A stretch of 64,000 nt of DNA from Candidatus Methylomirabilota bacterium. Lineage in GTDB: Bacteria > Methylomirabilota > Methylomirabilia > Rokubacteriales > CSP1-6. The stretch covers positions 32,984-96,983 of the forward strand of contig DASTFB010000040.1 in the NCBI GenBank assembly GCA_035709005.1, in the 5' to 3' direction. Made by a program: the position numbers and the translations under genes. Below are positions 35,005-42,911 of this stretch, piece by piece. Position 1 is the first letter of the stretch. Every line of letters starts with the position of its first letter. The notes beneath the pieces are model-generated. The model had not been told where the DNA came from. It saw only the letters and a program-made list of their open reading frames with translations, and did no database searches.

Positions 35005-35406
35005 ATGAGACGGCTGGTAGCCACCCAACACACCGTGCGTTGCCCACTCGAGGATGTGACCGCCAGCGTGACGGTGCGTACCGATCCCGACGCCTGTCCA
35101 TCGCGCCGGCATCGCGACGTGACGGCCTGCTCGTTACGGCCCTCGACCCCCTTGGTCCCGCCTCCGCGGATCGGCCATTTCGCCGACATGGCGCCCCCCC
35201 TGTCGTACGTCGGTGAGGCCGATTCGACGCCACGCCACGCGCTGGGGGTGGCCTGCTCGAGGCGCTGCCTCTGGGTATTGAACGCGGCCGAACCCGGAGC
35301 CGCCGAGCCTGTCCGCTGCACGTCCGGGGTCAGTGACGCGCTGGAGCTCACCCGACGGACCCACAGCCCGGCCATCACCCGGGTATTGTGGTTCTACGGC
35401 GCCTGA
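35005..35406 (+). CDS. Conserved cysteine-containing protein, unknown
   Basis: A 133-residue protein. ATG 35005 is preceded by GGGGAGGGG at a good distance. It has no signal peptide or membrane helix and contains six cysteines, in RCPLED, DACPSRR, DVTACSL, GVACSRRCLW and VRCTSG contexts. The repeated Cys-Arg/His neighbourhood suggests metal or iron-sulfur binding, though that is inference. The sequence is well structured for a real gene (LWVLNAAEPGAAEPVRCTSG). I recall similar hypothetical proteins in environmental genomes but no function. It stands alone behind a sigma-54-type promoter and converges on a flavoprotein gene. Confidence 0.6.
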   Translation: MRRLVATQHTVRCPLEDVTASVTVRTDPDACPSRRHRDVTACSLRPSTPLVPPPRIGHFADMAPPLSYVGEADSTPRHALGVACSRRCLWVLNAAEPGAAEPVRCTSGVSDALELTRRTHSPAITRVLWFYGA

Positions 35407-35427
35407 GCCGGGACGCGCGGCCGCAGC

Positions 35428-36798
35428 TCAGTGGCGAGCGGCGAGGAGCGCCGCGGCTAGCCGCGCGGCCTGAAGGCGGATCTCGGGAACCGCCAGCACT
35501 TCCCAGAATACGCCCCGCATCGTCGACCCGAGCGTGTACAGGACGTCGGACGCGGAGCCGTTCTCCCCGATGATCGCGCCGTCGCCGCGGGCGTCGATAC
35601 CGAGCTGCGCGGGGCCCGGACGGATCAGCCCCCGCCGCAGCAGATTGCGCACCAGAGGCTCGTCGATGCGGCGGTAGTCGAGTTCCGGCCCCATGCAATT
35701 GATGACCAGCGCGGCCGCGGCGACCTCGGGCGAGGTGCGTCCCCGGCGGACGTAATGCACCTCCATGGCCGTTGGCGTGGGCACGAGGTCCCTGATTCTT
35801 CCGGCCAGGATGGCGAGCTGCCCGGAGGCGCGCATCCCGTCGATCGTCGCCTCGCTCGCCGGGGGAATCCTGCTGCGGATGATCTCCCAGTACCGGAAGA
35901 GATGACGAACAAACCGGTGCTTCTCCTCTTCGGCGAGATTGAACCAGAGGGTCTGGGTATCAGGACGTAACGAGTCGATGACCGCCCGCAGGTCGACGCC
36001 GGTCGCGTCCGCCCGCTCGAAGTGCTTTCTGACGGTCCTGAAGATGTCCAGGAGCCTCTTCGAGTCCTTGATGTCCGCGAAGAAGGGCGGATACGGTTCG
36101 AAGCCGCGGTGGGCCAGGGGCAAGAGCCCGCGCCTGGACAGCGCGATGATCCGTCCCTGGTGGGCCCGTCGATGGAGTGCCGTGGCGAGATCGACGGTGG
36201 TCTGACCCGTGCCGACCATGAACACCGTGTCCCGGCGTGAGAGGGAGTCCAGCACGCCGGCGGTCCAGGGGTTGCGAACGTACCGGTCACTGTCGAGGGC
36301 CGACCGGCTCTGGACGGGCGGATGAGGGGGTGGGAAGTTTCCCAGCGCCAGCACCACTCGGTCCACGACGAAGGACGTCTGGTCCGCGACCTGGATCGTA
36401 GCGCGGCCGCCATTGATCGCGATGTCCGTCACCTCGCCCTGGATGTGCTCGAGCGTCACTCCGCCTGCTCGGGCCCGTAACGCCTCGCCCATCAGAGCCA
36501 GGACGTACTCCCGGTACAGCGTCCGGGGCAGAAAGTCCAAGAGACCCACAGGAGCCCCGCGGTCCCGGCTCCACTTCACGAAGTGCTCGGGTTCGTCCGC
36601 CAGGGCCCCCATCCGACCGGCCGGGACGTTGAGGAGCAAGGAATCCGCGTCGTTGGAATAGGCCGGGCCCATGCACCGTTCGTCGCCTCGATCGAGCATC
36701 CAGATGCTGATGGCTGCAGTAGGCGCGGCGAGGCGGAGCAGGTTCAGGGCCAGCAGCCTTCCCGACAACCCGGCCCCGACGATGGCGATTCGGCTCAT
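35428..36798 (-). CDS. FAD/NAD(P)-binding protein (COG4529-like)
   Basis: A 456-residue flavoprotein. The FAD dinucleotide motif is SRIAIVGAGLSGRLLALNLL, and a second nucleotide motif DTVFMVGTGQTTVDLATALH lies about residue 190. Between them is VVDRVVLALGNFPPPHPP, a GD/ALG box typical of this family, and the end carries LVINCMGPELDYRRID plus LYTLGSTMRGVFWEVLAVPE. Such proteins are hydroxyacylglutathione- or siderophore-monooxygenase-like oxidoreductases of unknown substrate. The gene lies downstream of the TPR gene on the same strand but is separated by a hairpin, so it probably has its own promoter. Confidence 0.85.
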   Translation of the reverse strand: MSRIAIVGAGLSGRLLALNLLRLAAPTAAISIWMLDRGDERCMGPAYSNDADSLLLNVPAGRMGALADEPEHFVKWSRDRGAPVGLLDFLPRTLYREYVLALMGEALRARAGGVTLEHIQGEVTDIAINGGRATIQVADQTSFVVDRVVLALGNFPPPHPPVQSRSALDSDRYVRNPWTAGVLDSLSRRDTVFMVGTGQTTVDLATALHRRAHQGRIIALSRRGLLPLAHRGFEPYPPFFADIKDSKRLLDIFRTVRKHFERADATGVDLRAVIDSLRPDTQTLWFNLAEEEKHRFVRHLFRYWEIIRSRIPPASEATIDGMRASGQLAILAGRIRDLVPTPTAMEVHYVRRGRTSPEVAAAALVINCMGPELDYRRIDEPLVRNLLRRGLIRPGPAQLGIDARGDGAIIGENGSASDVLYTLGSTMRGVFWEVLAVPEIRLQAARLAAALLAARH

Positions 36799-36890
36799 GA
36801 CTTGTCGGGCGCATGATGAACCCGATCCGTCTTCGTGTCGACCTTACAGCGAGCAGTGGGCAAGGCGTGGAACTCCCTGATGGCGGAGCT

Positions 36891-36930
36891 CCGGGGGGCG
36901 GACGGGATTCGCCCCCCGCCCGCCCCCCGG
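36891..36930 (-). terminator. GC-rich hairpin after the TPR gene
   Basis: Arms CCGGGGGGCGG and CCGCCCCCCGG pair perfectly over 11 bp around an 18-base loop, 18 bases beyond the stop of the TPR gene. A T-run is absent. Confidence 0.5.
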
Positions 36931-36948
36931 CCCTGATCGTCCCGCACG

Positions 36949-38550
36949 TTACTTTGCGAGGTAGGCTCGGGCCTCCTTGAGCTCGGGGCGCCCGGTGTCG
37001 GCATTCTTCGCCAGCACGAGCAGCCGCTCGTAATAGGTCCGTGCCTTGTGCCCGTTGCCGGCTTGCTGCGCGGCACGGGCAGCCCCGGCCAGACTGTGGA
37101 ACCGGTTCGGATCCGTCCGCTGAGACGCCTCGAATTCTGTCAGCGCCTCGGCGGGCCGGTTCAGCTCGAGCAGCAGCTCGGCGAGCATCTCGCGGGCCGG
37201 CTGGATGGCGCCCGGGGTGACCGGGTGTTTCTCGGTGGCGCCCTCGCGATCGGCCGCCGTGCGCAGGAGCTTCACCGCCTCGTCATCGCGCTTCTCGGCC
37301 CGGGCGATCCAGCCGACGAGGGCCAGCCGCTGGATCTCCGATTGCTCGGCCCAGTACGCGTTCTTCGCCTCGGCCAGCCGATCGCGCAAGGCCTCCAGGC
37401 GGGCGAGCTCCTTCCTGGCTCCAGCGACATCCCCGCCGCGCGCCGCGCCCAGGCCACGGGCGAATACCAGGATCGACTCGGCTTGCGGGAATTTCTGCCA
37501 CGACAGGCTCCGGGGATGCAGCGTGAGCTCGGCGGCTTCCGCCCACTGCCGCCGCTCCAGCGTGTAGCGGGCGGGAATGGCGGTGAAGGCGAACGCCGCC
37601 GCGAAGTGCTCGGTATCGATCTTCTCGATGCGCCGGACCTCGTCGTACACCGCCCGGGCTTCCCGGTCCTTGGCCAGCTGCAGCGCCGCATAGACGATGT
37701 AGTCCATGGCATGGAGCGCGTTGTAGGAACCCGCTTCCAGCCGGGCCCTGCGTAGCTCGTCCTTGGCCGCGGCGACCGAGGCCCGATTGGTGTCGATCGA
37801 CTCCTGCCAGTAGCCGAGCCGGGTGAAGATGTGGGACGGCATGTGCTGGGCGTGGGGCGCCGAGGGGGCGATGGTGGCGTAACGTCGCGCGGCGTCCAGG
37901 CCTTTCTCGGCGATGGGCGGGAAGTCGTGGCTGTGGATCAGGTAATGGGCGATGCCCGGATGATTGGGCTGCTCTTTGAAGATCGGGCCGAGGATGGCCG
38001 CCGCCTTGAGCTGATTGGCGTAGGTCTTGTCGCTGGGGTCGAGCGTGACGTTGAGGGCGAGCGCATAGAAGATGGCGGCCTCGCGGTCCTGGGGATAGCG
38101 CGCGGCCAGAGCTTCCATGGCTTTCTCGTAGGCCCGCGCGCGGGTGCGATGGTCGACCTTGTCGTGGTCCTTGTAGAAGACCTCGATGGCCGCGATGTAG
38201 TCGAGCTCGCGCTGGCTCTTGGCGCCCATCCGCTTGGCGCGATCCACGGCGATAGCCCCCAGCTCGACGTTCTTCGCCGGCGGAGCGCCGGCCAGCGGAT
38301 TGCCGAGCCAGGCCACCGCCGCGCCCCAGCCGGCGACGCCGCAGGTGGGATCGGCCGCCGCCGCGGCCTCGAACCCCTTGATGGCGTGCTGGAACCAGAA
38401 GGAGTGTAGCAGCGCCACCGCCCTGGTGAACTCGGCTTGGGCCGCCGGGCTACACGAGGTCGGGAAGTTCACGGTGCCCAGCTTCTCCGTGGCCGCGCCC
38501 GACAGCGCAAGGAGCAGCACCAGCGCCATTGCTATCGCTGACACACGCAT
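36949..38550 (-). CDS. Exported TPR-repeat protein
   Basis: A 533-residue exported protein. Start 38550 has AAGGAGG upstream, and the signal peptide is MRVSAIAMALVLLLALSGAA. The mature part is almost all helical repeats: AVALLHSFWFQHAIKGFEAA, YLIHSHDFPPIAEKGLDAAR, AQHMPSHIFTRLGYWQESID and ELLLELNRPAEALTEFEASQ. This pattern is seen in a family of secreted TPR proteins of soil bacteria, with the conserved HMPSHIF box. It probably acts in the periplasm as a scaffold. The function is unknown. Confidence 0.85.
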   Translation of the reverse strand: MRVSAIAMALVLLLALSGAATEKLGTVNFPTSCSPAAQAEFTRAVALLHSFWFQHAIKGFEAAAAADPTCGVAGWGAAVAWLGNPLAGAPPAKNVELGAIAVDRAKRMGAKSQRELDYIAAIEVFYKDHDKVDHRTRARAYEKAMEALAARYPQDREAAIFYALALNVTLDPSDKTYANQLKAAAILGPIFKEQPNHPGIAHYLIHSHDFPPIAEKGLDAARRYATIAPSAPHAQHMPSHIFTRLGYWQESIDTNRASVAAAKDELRRARLEAGSYNALHAMDYIVYAALQLAKDREARAVYDEVRRIEKIDTEHFAAAFAFTAIPARYTLERRQWAEAAELTLHPRSLSWQKFPQAESILVFARGLGAARGGDVAGARKELARLEALRDRLAEAKNAYWAEQSEIQRLALVGWIARAEKRDDEAVKLLRTAADREGATEKHPVTPGAIQPAREMLAELLLELNRPAEALTEFEASQRTDPNRFHSLAGAARAAQQAGNGHKARTYYERLLVLAKNADTGRPELKEARAYLAK

Positions 38551-38601
38551 CGTCGTCCTCCTTCCCCACTCGCGTGGGGGACTGAACCGGTCCTGCCCAT
38601 A

Positions 38602-38617
38602 GGCACACGCCGTGCCG
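38602..38617 (-). promoter_or_regulatory. Weak sigma-54-like element upstream of the TPR gene
   Basis: On the minus strand CGGCACGGCGTGTGCC keeps GG-N10-GC spacing but lacks the T of TGGC. It lies about 55 bases before the TPR start. Because the match is poorer, it may be chance in GC-rich DNA. Confidence 0.25.
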
Positions 38618-38699
38618 GGGCTCTGGTACGGCACGGTGCGGACTTACCGCAGGGGCCACTGAACGCGGGCGGGCACAGTGCCCGATGCCGGGCAAAGTG

Positions 38700-38970
38700 C
38701 CGGGGCGCACCGGGAACGGCCTCGAGCATCTGCTGCCGCCGCGTGTCCGCGAAGAGAGGATCCGCCGTGAAGCCCACGATCTCGCCCCTTCGGGGCCCGC
38801 CGCAGGGTACGCTCGACGGCCATAGCCAGCGCGACCAGAATCGCCCCGGAGCCGATCAGCACGGCCCACGGGGGACGACGTGTGTCGCAGCGTGACCAGC
38901 GAGAGGGCGAGCAGCACGATGCCCGTGTCCACGAACGTATGCCGTGATTGCCACGCCCGCCCGAGAATCA
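38700..38970 (-). pseudogene. Integral membrane protein, C-terminal remnant with two frameshifts
   Basis: Reading the minus strand, three frames join into one protein-like sequence. The first is LLPLVILGRAWQSRHTFVDT with GIVLLALSLVTLRH; the second, after a shift near 38880, is RRPPWAVLIGSGAILVALAM with AVERTLRRAP; the third, after a shift near 38790, is GEIVGFTADPLFADTRRQQM with LEAVPGAP. Each piece begins where the previous one ends. This is a decayed membrane protein gene with its 5' part missing, next to the histidine kinase promoter region. Confidence 0.6.
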
Positions 38971-38982
38971 CCAGGGGCAAGA

Positions 38983-38997
38983 GGGAAAAAATATTCC
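38983..38997. promoter_or_regulatory. AT-rich element GGGAAAAAATATTCC upstream of the PAS kinase
   Basis: An inverted GGGAA..TTCC element 53 bases before the kinase start, in otherwise GC-rich DNA. It resembles, imperfectly, the palindromes at 29204, 42443 and 55950. No accompanying promoter was recognised. Confidence 0.3.
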
Positions 38998-39049
38998 TAC
39001 CGGCTGCCAGTTCGCGCGGCAGGCACCCCGGTACGGTACGATACTCCCC

Positions 39050-40228
39050 GTGAGCCGAGAGGAACTCTCTGGCGGCGTGTTTCCGACCATCGGCGACGCC
39101 CGCAGCCATCTGGCCGCGATCGTCGCCTCCGCCGACGATGCCATCGTCAGCAAGAGCCTCGACGGCGTGATCCTGTCGTGGAACCGTGGCGCCGAGCGGA
39201 TGTTCGGCTGGACGGCGGCGGAGGCCATCGGTCGCCACATCACATTGATCATTCCCGAGGAGCGACACGCCGAAGAAGCGGACATCCTGGCGCGGATCCG
39301 GCAGGGCGAGGGCATCGATCACTTCGAGACCGTGCGGGTGACCAAGGACCGCCGCCGTCTCAGCATCTCGCTCAGTGTGTCGCCGATCAAGGACGCGACC
39401 GGGCGCGTCGTGGGCGCGTCCAAGATCGCGCGCGACATGACGGAGCGCCGCCGCCTCGAGGACGAACGCGACCGCTTGCTGATCGAGGCCGAAGCATCCA
39501 ACCGCGCCAAGGACCATCTGCTGGCCACCGTCTCGCACGAGCTACGCACGCCGCTCAACTCAATCCTGGGGTACGCGCGCCTGCTCGAAAACGGGAGCCT
39601 GGACGAGGCCGCCCGGCGTCACGCCCTGAGCGTCATCACTCGCAGCGCAACGACCCAGGTCCAGCTCATCGACGACCTGCTGGATCTGTCCCGGCTCGTC
39701 ACCGGGCGCATGCAGCTGACCTTCGAGAAGTGCGAGTTACCGTCCCTGATCGATGGGGCCCTTGACATCGTCCGGCCGGCCGCCGACGCCAAAGGCATCG
39801 CGCTGGTCACGCACTTCGCGCCCGACGTCGGCCCCATCTTGTGCGCGCCGGAGCGGATGCGGCAGATCATCTGGAACCTCGCGATCAATGCCATCAAGTT
39901 CACGCCGATCGGGGGGCGTATCGACGTGACGCTGAGGCGGTCCGACATGTACGCCGAGATCGTGGTGACAGACAACGGCGTCGGTATCAGCCCCGAGGCG
40001 CTGCCGCATGTCTTCGAGCTCTTCCGTCAGGAAGACGCCTCCAGTACCCGGGCCCACGGCGGTCTGGGCCTCGGACTGGCGCTGGTCAGGTCCATGGCCG
40101 AGCTCCATGGCGGGCAGGTGAAGGCCGAGAGCGCCGGGAAGGGCAAGGGAGCAACCTTCACGGTCGCGCTTCCATTAGCCACCATCCGCGGCCCCGATTC
40201 CGATTCCCGCGAGAGGTCCCGAGTATGA
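39050..40228 (+). CDS. PAS-domain sensor histidine kinase (soluble)
   Basis: A 392-residue kinase starting at GTG (VSREELSGGVFPTIGDA). Residues about 15-135 are a PAS domain with its C-terminal motif (VASADDAIVSKSLDGVILSW, NRGAERMFGWTAAEAIGRH). The H-box is LLATVSHELRTPLNSILGYA, the N-box is IIWNLAINAIKFTPIGG, G1 is VVTDNGVGISPEA, and G2 is HGGLGLGLALVRSMAELHGG. No transmembrane helix is present, so the signal is cytoplasmic; no PAS ligand is evident. The stop overlaps the response regulator start by 4 bases, making a two-component pair. Confidence 0.93.
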   Translation: MSREELSGGVFPTIGDARSHLAAIVASADDAIVSKSLDGVILSWNRGAERMFGWTAAEAIGRHITLIIPEERHAEEADILARIRQGEGIDHFETVRVTKDRRRLSISLSVSPIKDATGRVVGASKIARDMTERRRLEDERDRLLIEAEASNRAKDHLLATVSHELRTPLNSILGYARLLENGSLDEAARRHALSVITRSATTQVQLIDDLLDLSRLVTGRMQLTFEKCELPSLIDGALDIVRPAADAKGIALVTHFAPDVGPILCAPERMRQIIWNLAINAIKFTPIGGRIDVTLRRSDMYAEIVVTDNGVGISPEALPHVFELFRQEDASSTRAHGGLGLGLALVRSMAELHGGQVKAESAGKGKGATFTVALPLATIRGPDSDSRERSRV

Positions 40229-40755
40229 TTCCGTTGGTCCGCTCCGAAGCTTTCCCGCAGCCCCCCGCGGGCGGCCGCCGGCTCCGCGGAGGAGTGGCCG
40301 ATCGTCCCGGGCGGGACGACCCCCGGCCCGGCGGCCACGACGCCTCCTCGACGCCTCGACCGTCCTGGCCACCACGCAGCCTCGCCGGACTCGCCGTGCT
40401 GATCGTCGACGACGACAGCGGCAGTCTCGACTATTTCGGGACGGCGCTGCGAGCGGCGGGGGCGGTGGTTCTGACGGCGTCGACGGCGCCGGAGGCCCTC
40501 CGGCTCGTGCAGGACCGGCGCCCGGATGTGGTCCTCAGCGACATCGCCATGCCCGGCAGGGACGGCTACTGGCTGGTCAGCGAGATCCGACGGCTTTCCA
40601 GCCCCATCGGTGAGGTGCCGGTCGTGGCGACCACGGCGTACGGGCGCCTGCATCCACGGGAACGAGCGCTGGCGGCCGGGTTCGTCGACCACCTGCCGAA
40701 ACCGGTGGAGCCCGATGTGCTCTGCATGGCCATCGCGCGCGCCGCGGGGCGCTGA
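40225..40755 (+). CDS. Single-domain response regulator
   Basis: A 176-residue protein with an unstructured Arg/Pro-rich stretch of about 55 residues before a receiver domain. The acidic pocket is LAVLIVDDDSGSLDYFG, the phosphoacceptor Asp is in PDVVLSDIAMPGRDGYWLV, and the conserved Thr and Lys are in VPVVATTAYGRLHP and DHLPKPVEPDVL. There is no output domain, so it works by protein contact or phosphotransfer. It overlaps the kinase gene by ATGA and is therefore its likely partner. Confidence 0.9.
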   Translation: MIPLVRSEAFPQPPAGGRRLRGGVADRPGRDDPRPGGHDASSTPRPSWPPRSLAGLAVLIVDDDSGSLDYFGTALRAAGAVVLTASTAPEALRLVQDRRPDVVLSDIAMPGRDGYWLVSEIRRLSSPIGEVPVVATTAYGRLHPRERALAAGFVDHLPKPVEPDVLCMAIARAAGR

Positions 40756-40759
40756 GCCC

Positions 40760-41701
40760 TCAGACCTCCGGCGGCCAGTAGACGAAGCCGCACCCGGTCT
40801 GGGTGCAGTGCGCCGGCACGTAATCGGCGATTCTCGCCGGCCGGTTCATCGCGGCCGCCACGCTGATCCACGCCCGGACCTCGCCCGTGCCCGAACGCAC
40901 GCTGTCGGAGTCGAATGTGAAGAGATGCTCGAGGGCCGCGAGGTCGTTGCGCTCCAGACGCTCGAGAATCCAGCGATCGAGAGGCTGATCGATCCAGCCG
41001 GCGTTGTACATGCCCGGGTAGTGCGACAGGCCGCCGGAGGCGTAGATGGCGATGCGTTCCGGACGGTCGCGGAGGACATCGGCGATCGCCACCCCGAGCT
41101 CGGCACACCGCGCGGCGCTGGGCAGCGGCGGATAGTACTCGTTGATGAACACGCAGACCAGGGGGAGGGTGAGCCCGGGATCGATCTCGGGCACGAGATT
41201 GGAGACCATGTGGGACACGCCGCGCGCAGGATTACCGCGCGGCTCGAATCGGCCGATGTTGGCGACATCGAAGCCTCGCTTCACCAGCCCCCGCAGCAGA
41301 TGACGGGCCAGCTGGGCGTGCTGCGGGAAAACCAGCTTCGTCCGTTCCTCGGGCCGGACGCCCAGGGGGTCGCGGGCGCTCCGGCCCCAGAGCGGCTCGT
41401 CTCCCGTGTAGATCGAGAAGATGGGGTTGTTCACCTCATCGAACATGTCGCCCTGGTCGTCGCCGATCATGATCAGCGCGTCCGGGCGGAAGGCCTGCAG
41501 CTGCTCGCGGAGGACGGCGAAGGCCGCCTCGATGCGCCGAATGTGGCTCTCGATGATGCTGGGCGTGGCGATCTCGGTCCGGGCGCTTTTGGGAAGCTGC
41601 TCCCGGGCTTCCGCGGGAATCCGCTCCACGACCCGCGGCCAGTACGCAGCCTTCTGGAACATCATCGGCGCGTGCGACGATGCCAATCCGAGTCCCACCA
41701 T
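40760..41701 (-). CDS. Class III extradiol ring-cleavage dioxygenase (LigB-like)
   Basis: A 313-residue protein of the LigB / protocatechuate 4,5-dioxygenase catalytic-subunit superfamily. It has GLGLASSHAPMMFQKA with the first metal-binding His, the ALIMIGDDQGDMFDEVNNP region, SNLVPEIDPGLTLPLVCVFI, and the late catalytic histidine in IYASGGLSHYPGMYNAGWID. It should use non-haem iron to cleave a catechol-like ring. There is no LigA-like small subunit gene and no pathway neighbour, so the substrate is open. It converges on the response regulator with a 4-base gap. Confidence 0.85.
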   Translation of the reverse strand: MVGLGLASSHAPMMFQKAAYWPRVVERIPAEAREQLPKSARTEIATPSIIESHIRRIEAAFAVLREQLQAFRPDALIMIGDDQGDMFDEVNNPIFSIYTGDEPLWGRSARDPLGVRPEERTKLVFPQHAQLARHLLRGLVKRGFDVANIGRFEPRGNPARGVSHMVSNLVPEIDPGLTLPLVCVFINEYYPPLPSAARCAELGVAIADVLRDRPERIAIYASGGLSHYPGMYNAGWIDQPLDRWILERLERNDLAALEHLFTFDSDSVRSGTGEVRAWISVAAAMNRPARIADYVPAHCTQTGCGFVYWPPEV

Positions 41702-41798
41702 GACCCGCCTCCTCGCGCCCGGCCAGCCCTCCCGCGAGCGCGTGTTGAGGAGATTCTAGCTCGTCTCGGGGTGGCCGGCACCTCTCCACGGGTGCCTG

Positions 41799-42095
41799 TT
41801 GATCTTCCGGCTATCCACGCTCGAGGCTGCGCTGAGGCAGGCGATTCCGGCGATGTTCCGGACCTCGTTCTTCGTGGAGCAGGGTGGGCTGATCAGCTAT
41901 GCGCCCAACCAGCAGGCATTGGGCCGCCAGGCGGCGCGCCTGGTGGACAAGATCCTCGAGGGGATCAACCCGGCCACGCTGCCGGTGGAGCAGGCAACCA
42001 CGTTCGACCTGGTGATCAACCTCAAGACTGCCAAGGCGCTGGGACTGACCATCCCCCAGTCCCTGTTGCTGCGGGCCGACCACCTAATCGAGTAA
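41799..42095 (+). pseudogene. C-terminal remnant of a PF04392-type solute-binding protein
   Basis: The 98-residue segment has PAMFRTSFFVEQGGLISYAP, RQAARLVDKILEGINPATLP and INLKTAKALGLTIPQSLLLR, which align with the last third of the intact solute-binding protein at 7364-8362. Signal peptide and N-terminal two thirds are absent. The frame opens at a TTG without ribosome site. It is a dead gene fragment. Confidence 0.7.
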
Positions 42096-42163
42096 CCGAG
42101 GGCTTGGTGATCGAATGACGGTCGTCATCTGGCCGCTCCGGAGCCGTCCGCGCCCGGTTCGCG

Positions 42164-42388
42164 TCACGAGGCCTTGCGTCCGCTGAAGGCCCGGCACGAC
42201 CACACGTGGTCGACGATGGCATCCGTCAGGTCGGATCCACACGTGGGACAGCGGAAGCGATATTCGGTCTCGACCCGCTCGATGAACAGGTCGCGCGAGC
42301 CGTAGCGACGCGCGCATCGCCCGCAGAAGGCGATGGCGTGCTCGCGGCACGAAAGCAGCAGGCCCGGAAGCTCAGGCTCGTTGTTCAT
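42164..42388 (-). CDS. Small zinc-ribbon protein
   Basis: A 74-residue protein with cysteine/histidine pairs CREH (C14, H17), CGRC (C22, C25) and CPTC (C47, C50), plus C65. This spacing is that of one or two zinc ribbons. The rest is polar, and there is no signal peptide. It may bind nucleic acid or a partner protein. It lies downstream of a second tiny zinc protein (42553-42714) on the same strand, with a palindrome between them. The ribosome site is weak. Confidence 0.6.
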   Translation of the reverse strand: MNNEPELPGLLLSCREHAIAFCGRCARRYGSRDLFIERVETEYRFRCPTCGSDLTDAIVDHVWSCRAFSGRKAS

Positions 42389-42442
42389 GAGAGCCGCCCT
42401 GTGCTCTCTCGTGTAACGCGGCGCGGTCCCCGAAGGCAATCC

Positions 42443-42457
42443 GGGAAAAACTTTTCC
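42443..42457. promoter_or_regulatory. Palindrome GGGAAAAACTTTTCC between the zinc-protein genes
   Basis: A near-perfect inverted repeat, GGGAAAA / TTTTCC, 55 bases before the start of the small zinc-ribbon gene (42388). It is closely similar to the element at 29204 upstream of the sigma-54 activator. Confidence 0.4.
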
Positions 42458-42552
42458 GAGTTTTGCCGGCCAGCGCCGCGGCCGATAGGTTCCAGGCCAT
42501 GTATCGGCGGTGGCGCCGGCGCCACCGGGACACAGGATGGCTCTCCGGCGTG

Positions 42553-42714
42553 TTACGCGCCGGTTTCGGTCGACGGCTCGTCGCCCTCTTCTTCGGGGGG
42601 TCGCCGCGTCGCTTCGTAGCACTCCATGTGCAGCAGCTGGCCGGCCTGATACGACAGGCGATCGCCCGGCAGGCGCAAGGCTCGGCACACGGGACAGCGA
42701 CCGTCGTCGGCCAT
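42553..42714 (-). CDS. Tiny zinc-finger-like protein (53 residues)
   Basis: A complete short gene: ATG at 42714, stop TAA at 42553-42555, with GGAG six bases before the start. The protein begins MADDGRCPVCRALRLPGDRL and has C7, C10, H29 and C32 (CPVC ... HMEC), a treble-clef or LIM-like zinc knuckle. The tail is acidic (EEEGDEPSTETGA). A sigma-54-type promoter lies 40 bases upstream. It faces the divergent cyclase/ATPase gene, whose N terminus also carries zinc ribbons. Confidence 0.65.
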   Translation of the reverse strand: MADDGRCPVCRALRLPGDRLSYQAGQLLHMECYEATRRPPEEEGDEPSTETGA

Positions 42715-42753
42715 TCAGAGCTCCAATCTACGAAAACGTAGCGGCGGAGGAAG

Positions 42754-42770
42754 AGCAAGGTGCGGGCCAC
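42754..42770 (-). promoter_or_regulatory. Candidate sigma-54 promoter for the tiny zinc protein
   Basis: On the minus strand TGGCCCGCACCTTGCT has exact GG-N10-GC spacing and a perfect TTGCT -12; the -24 is TGGCCC. The start point would be about 42744, 30 bases before the ATG. A small perfect hairpin (CTACG-AAAA-CGTAG, 42728-42741) would lie at the 5' end of the message. Confidence 0.45.
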
Positions 42771-42846
42771 GGCGGGGCCGGGCTTCCGGGCGCAGGGTTA
42801 CGCGCCATCGACCGTCAACCTGGCGTCGTCGTGACGTCCGCGCGGT

Positions 42847-42889
42847 GGGGTCGGGACGCTGCCTGTGGTCTGACCACACTCCCGACCCC
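42847..42889. repeat. Nested inverted repeats in the divergent promoter region
   Basis: The outer arms GGGGTCGGGA and TCCCGACCCC pair over 10 bp. Inside lies GTGGTC-T-GACCAC, a second perfect palindrome (42865-42877). A TAGAAT box follows at 42896. The structure sits between the tiny zinc protein and the cyclase/ATPase gene, and could be a regulator site or an extruding hairpin. Confidence 0.5.
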
Positions 42890-42911
42890 GTATCGGTAGA
42901 ATTGTGGGGAT

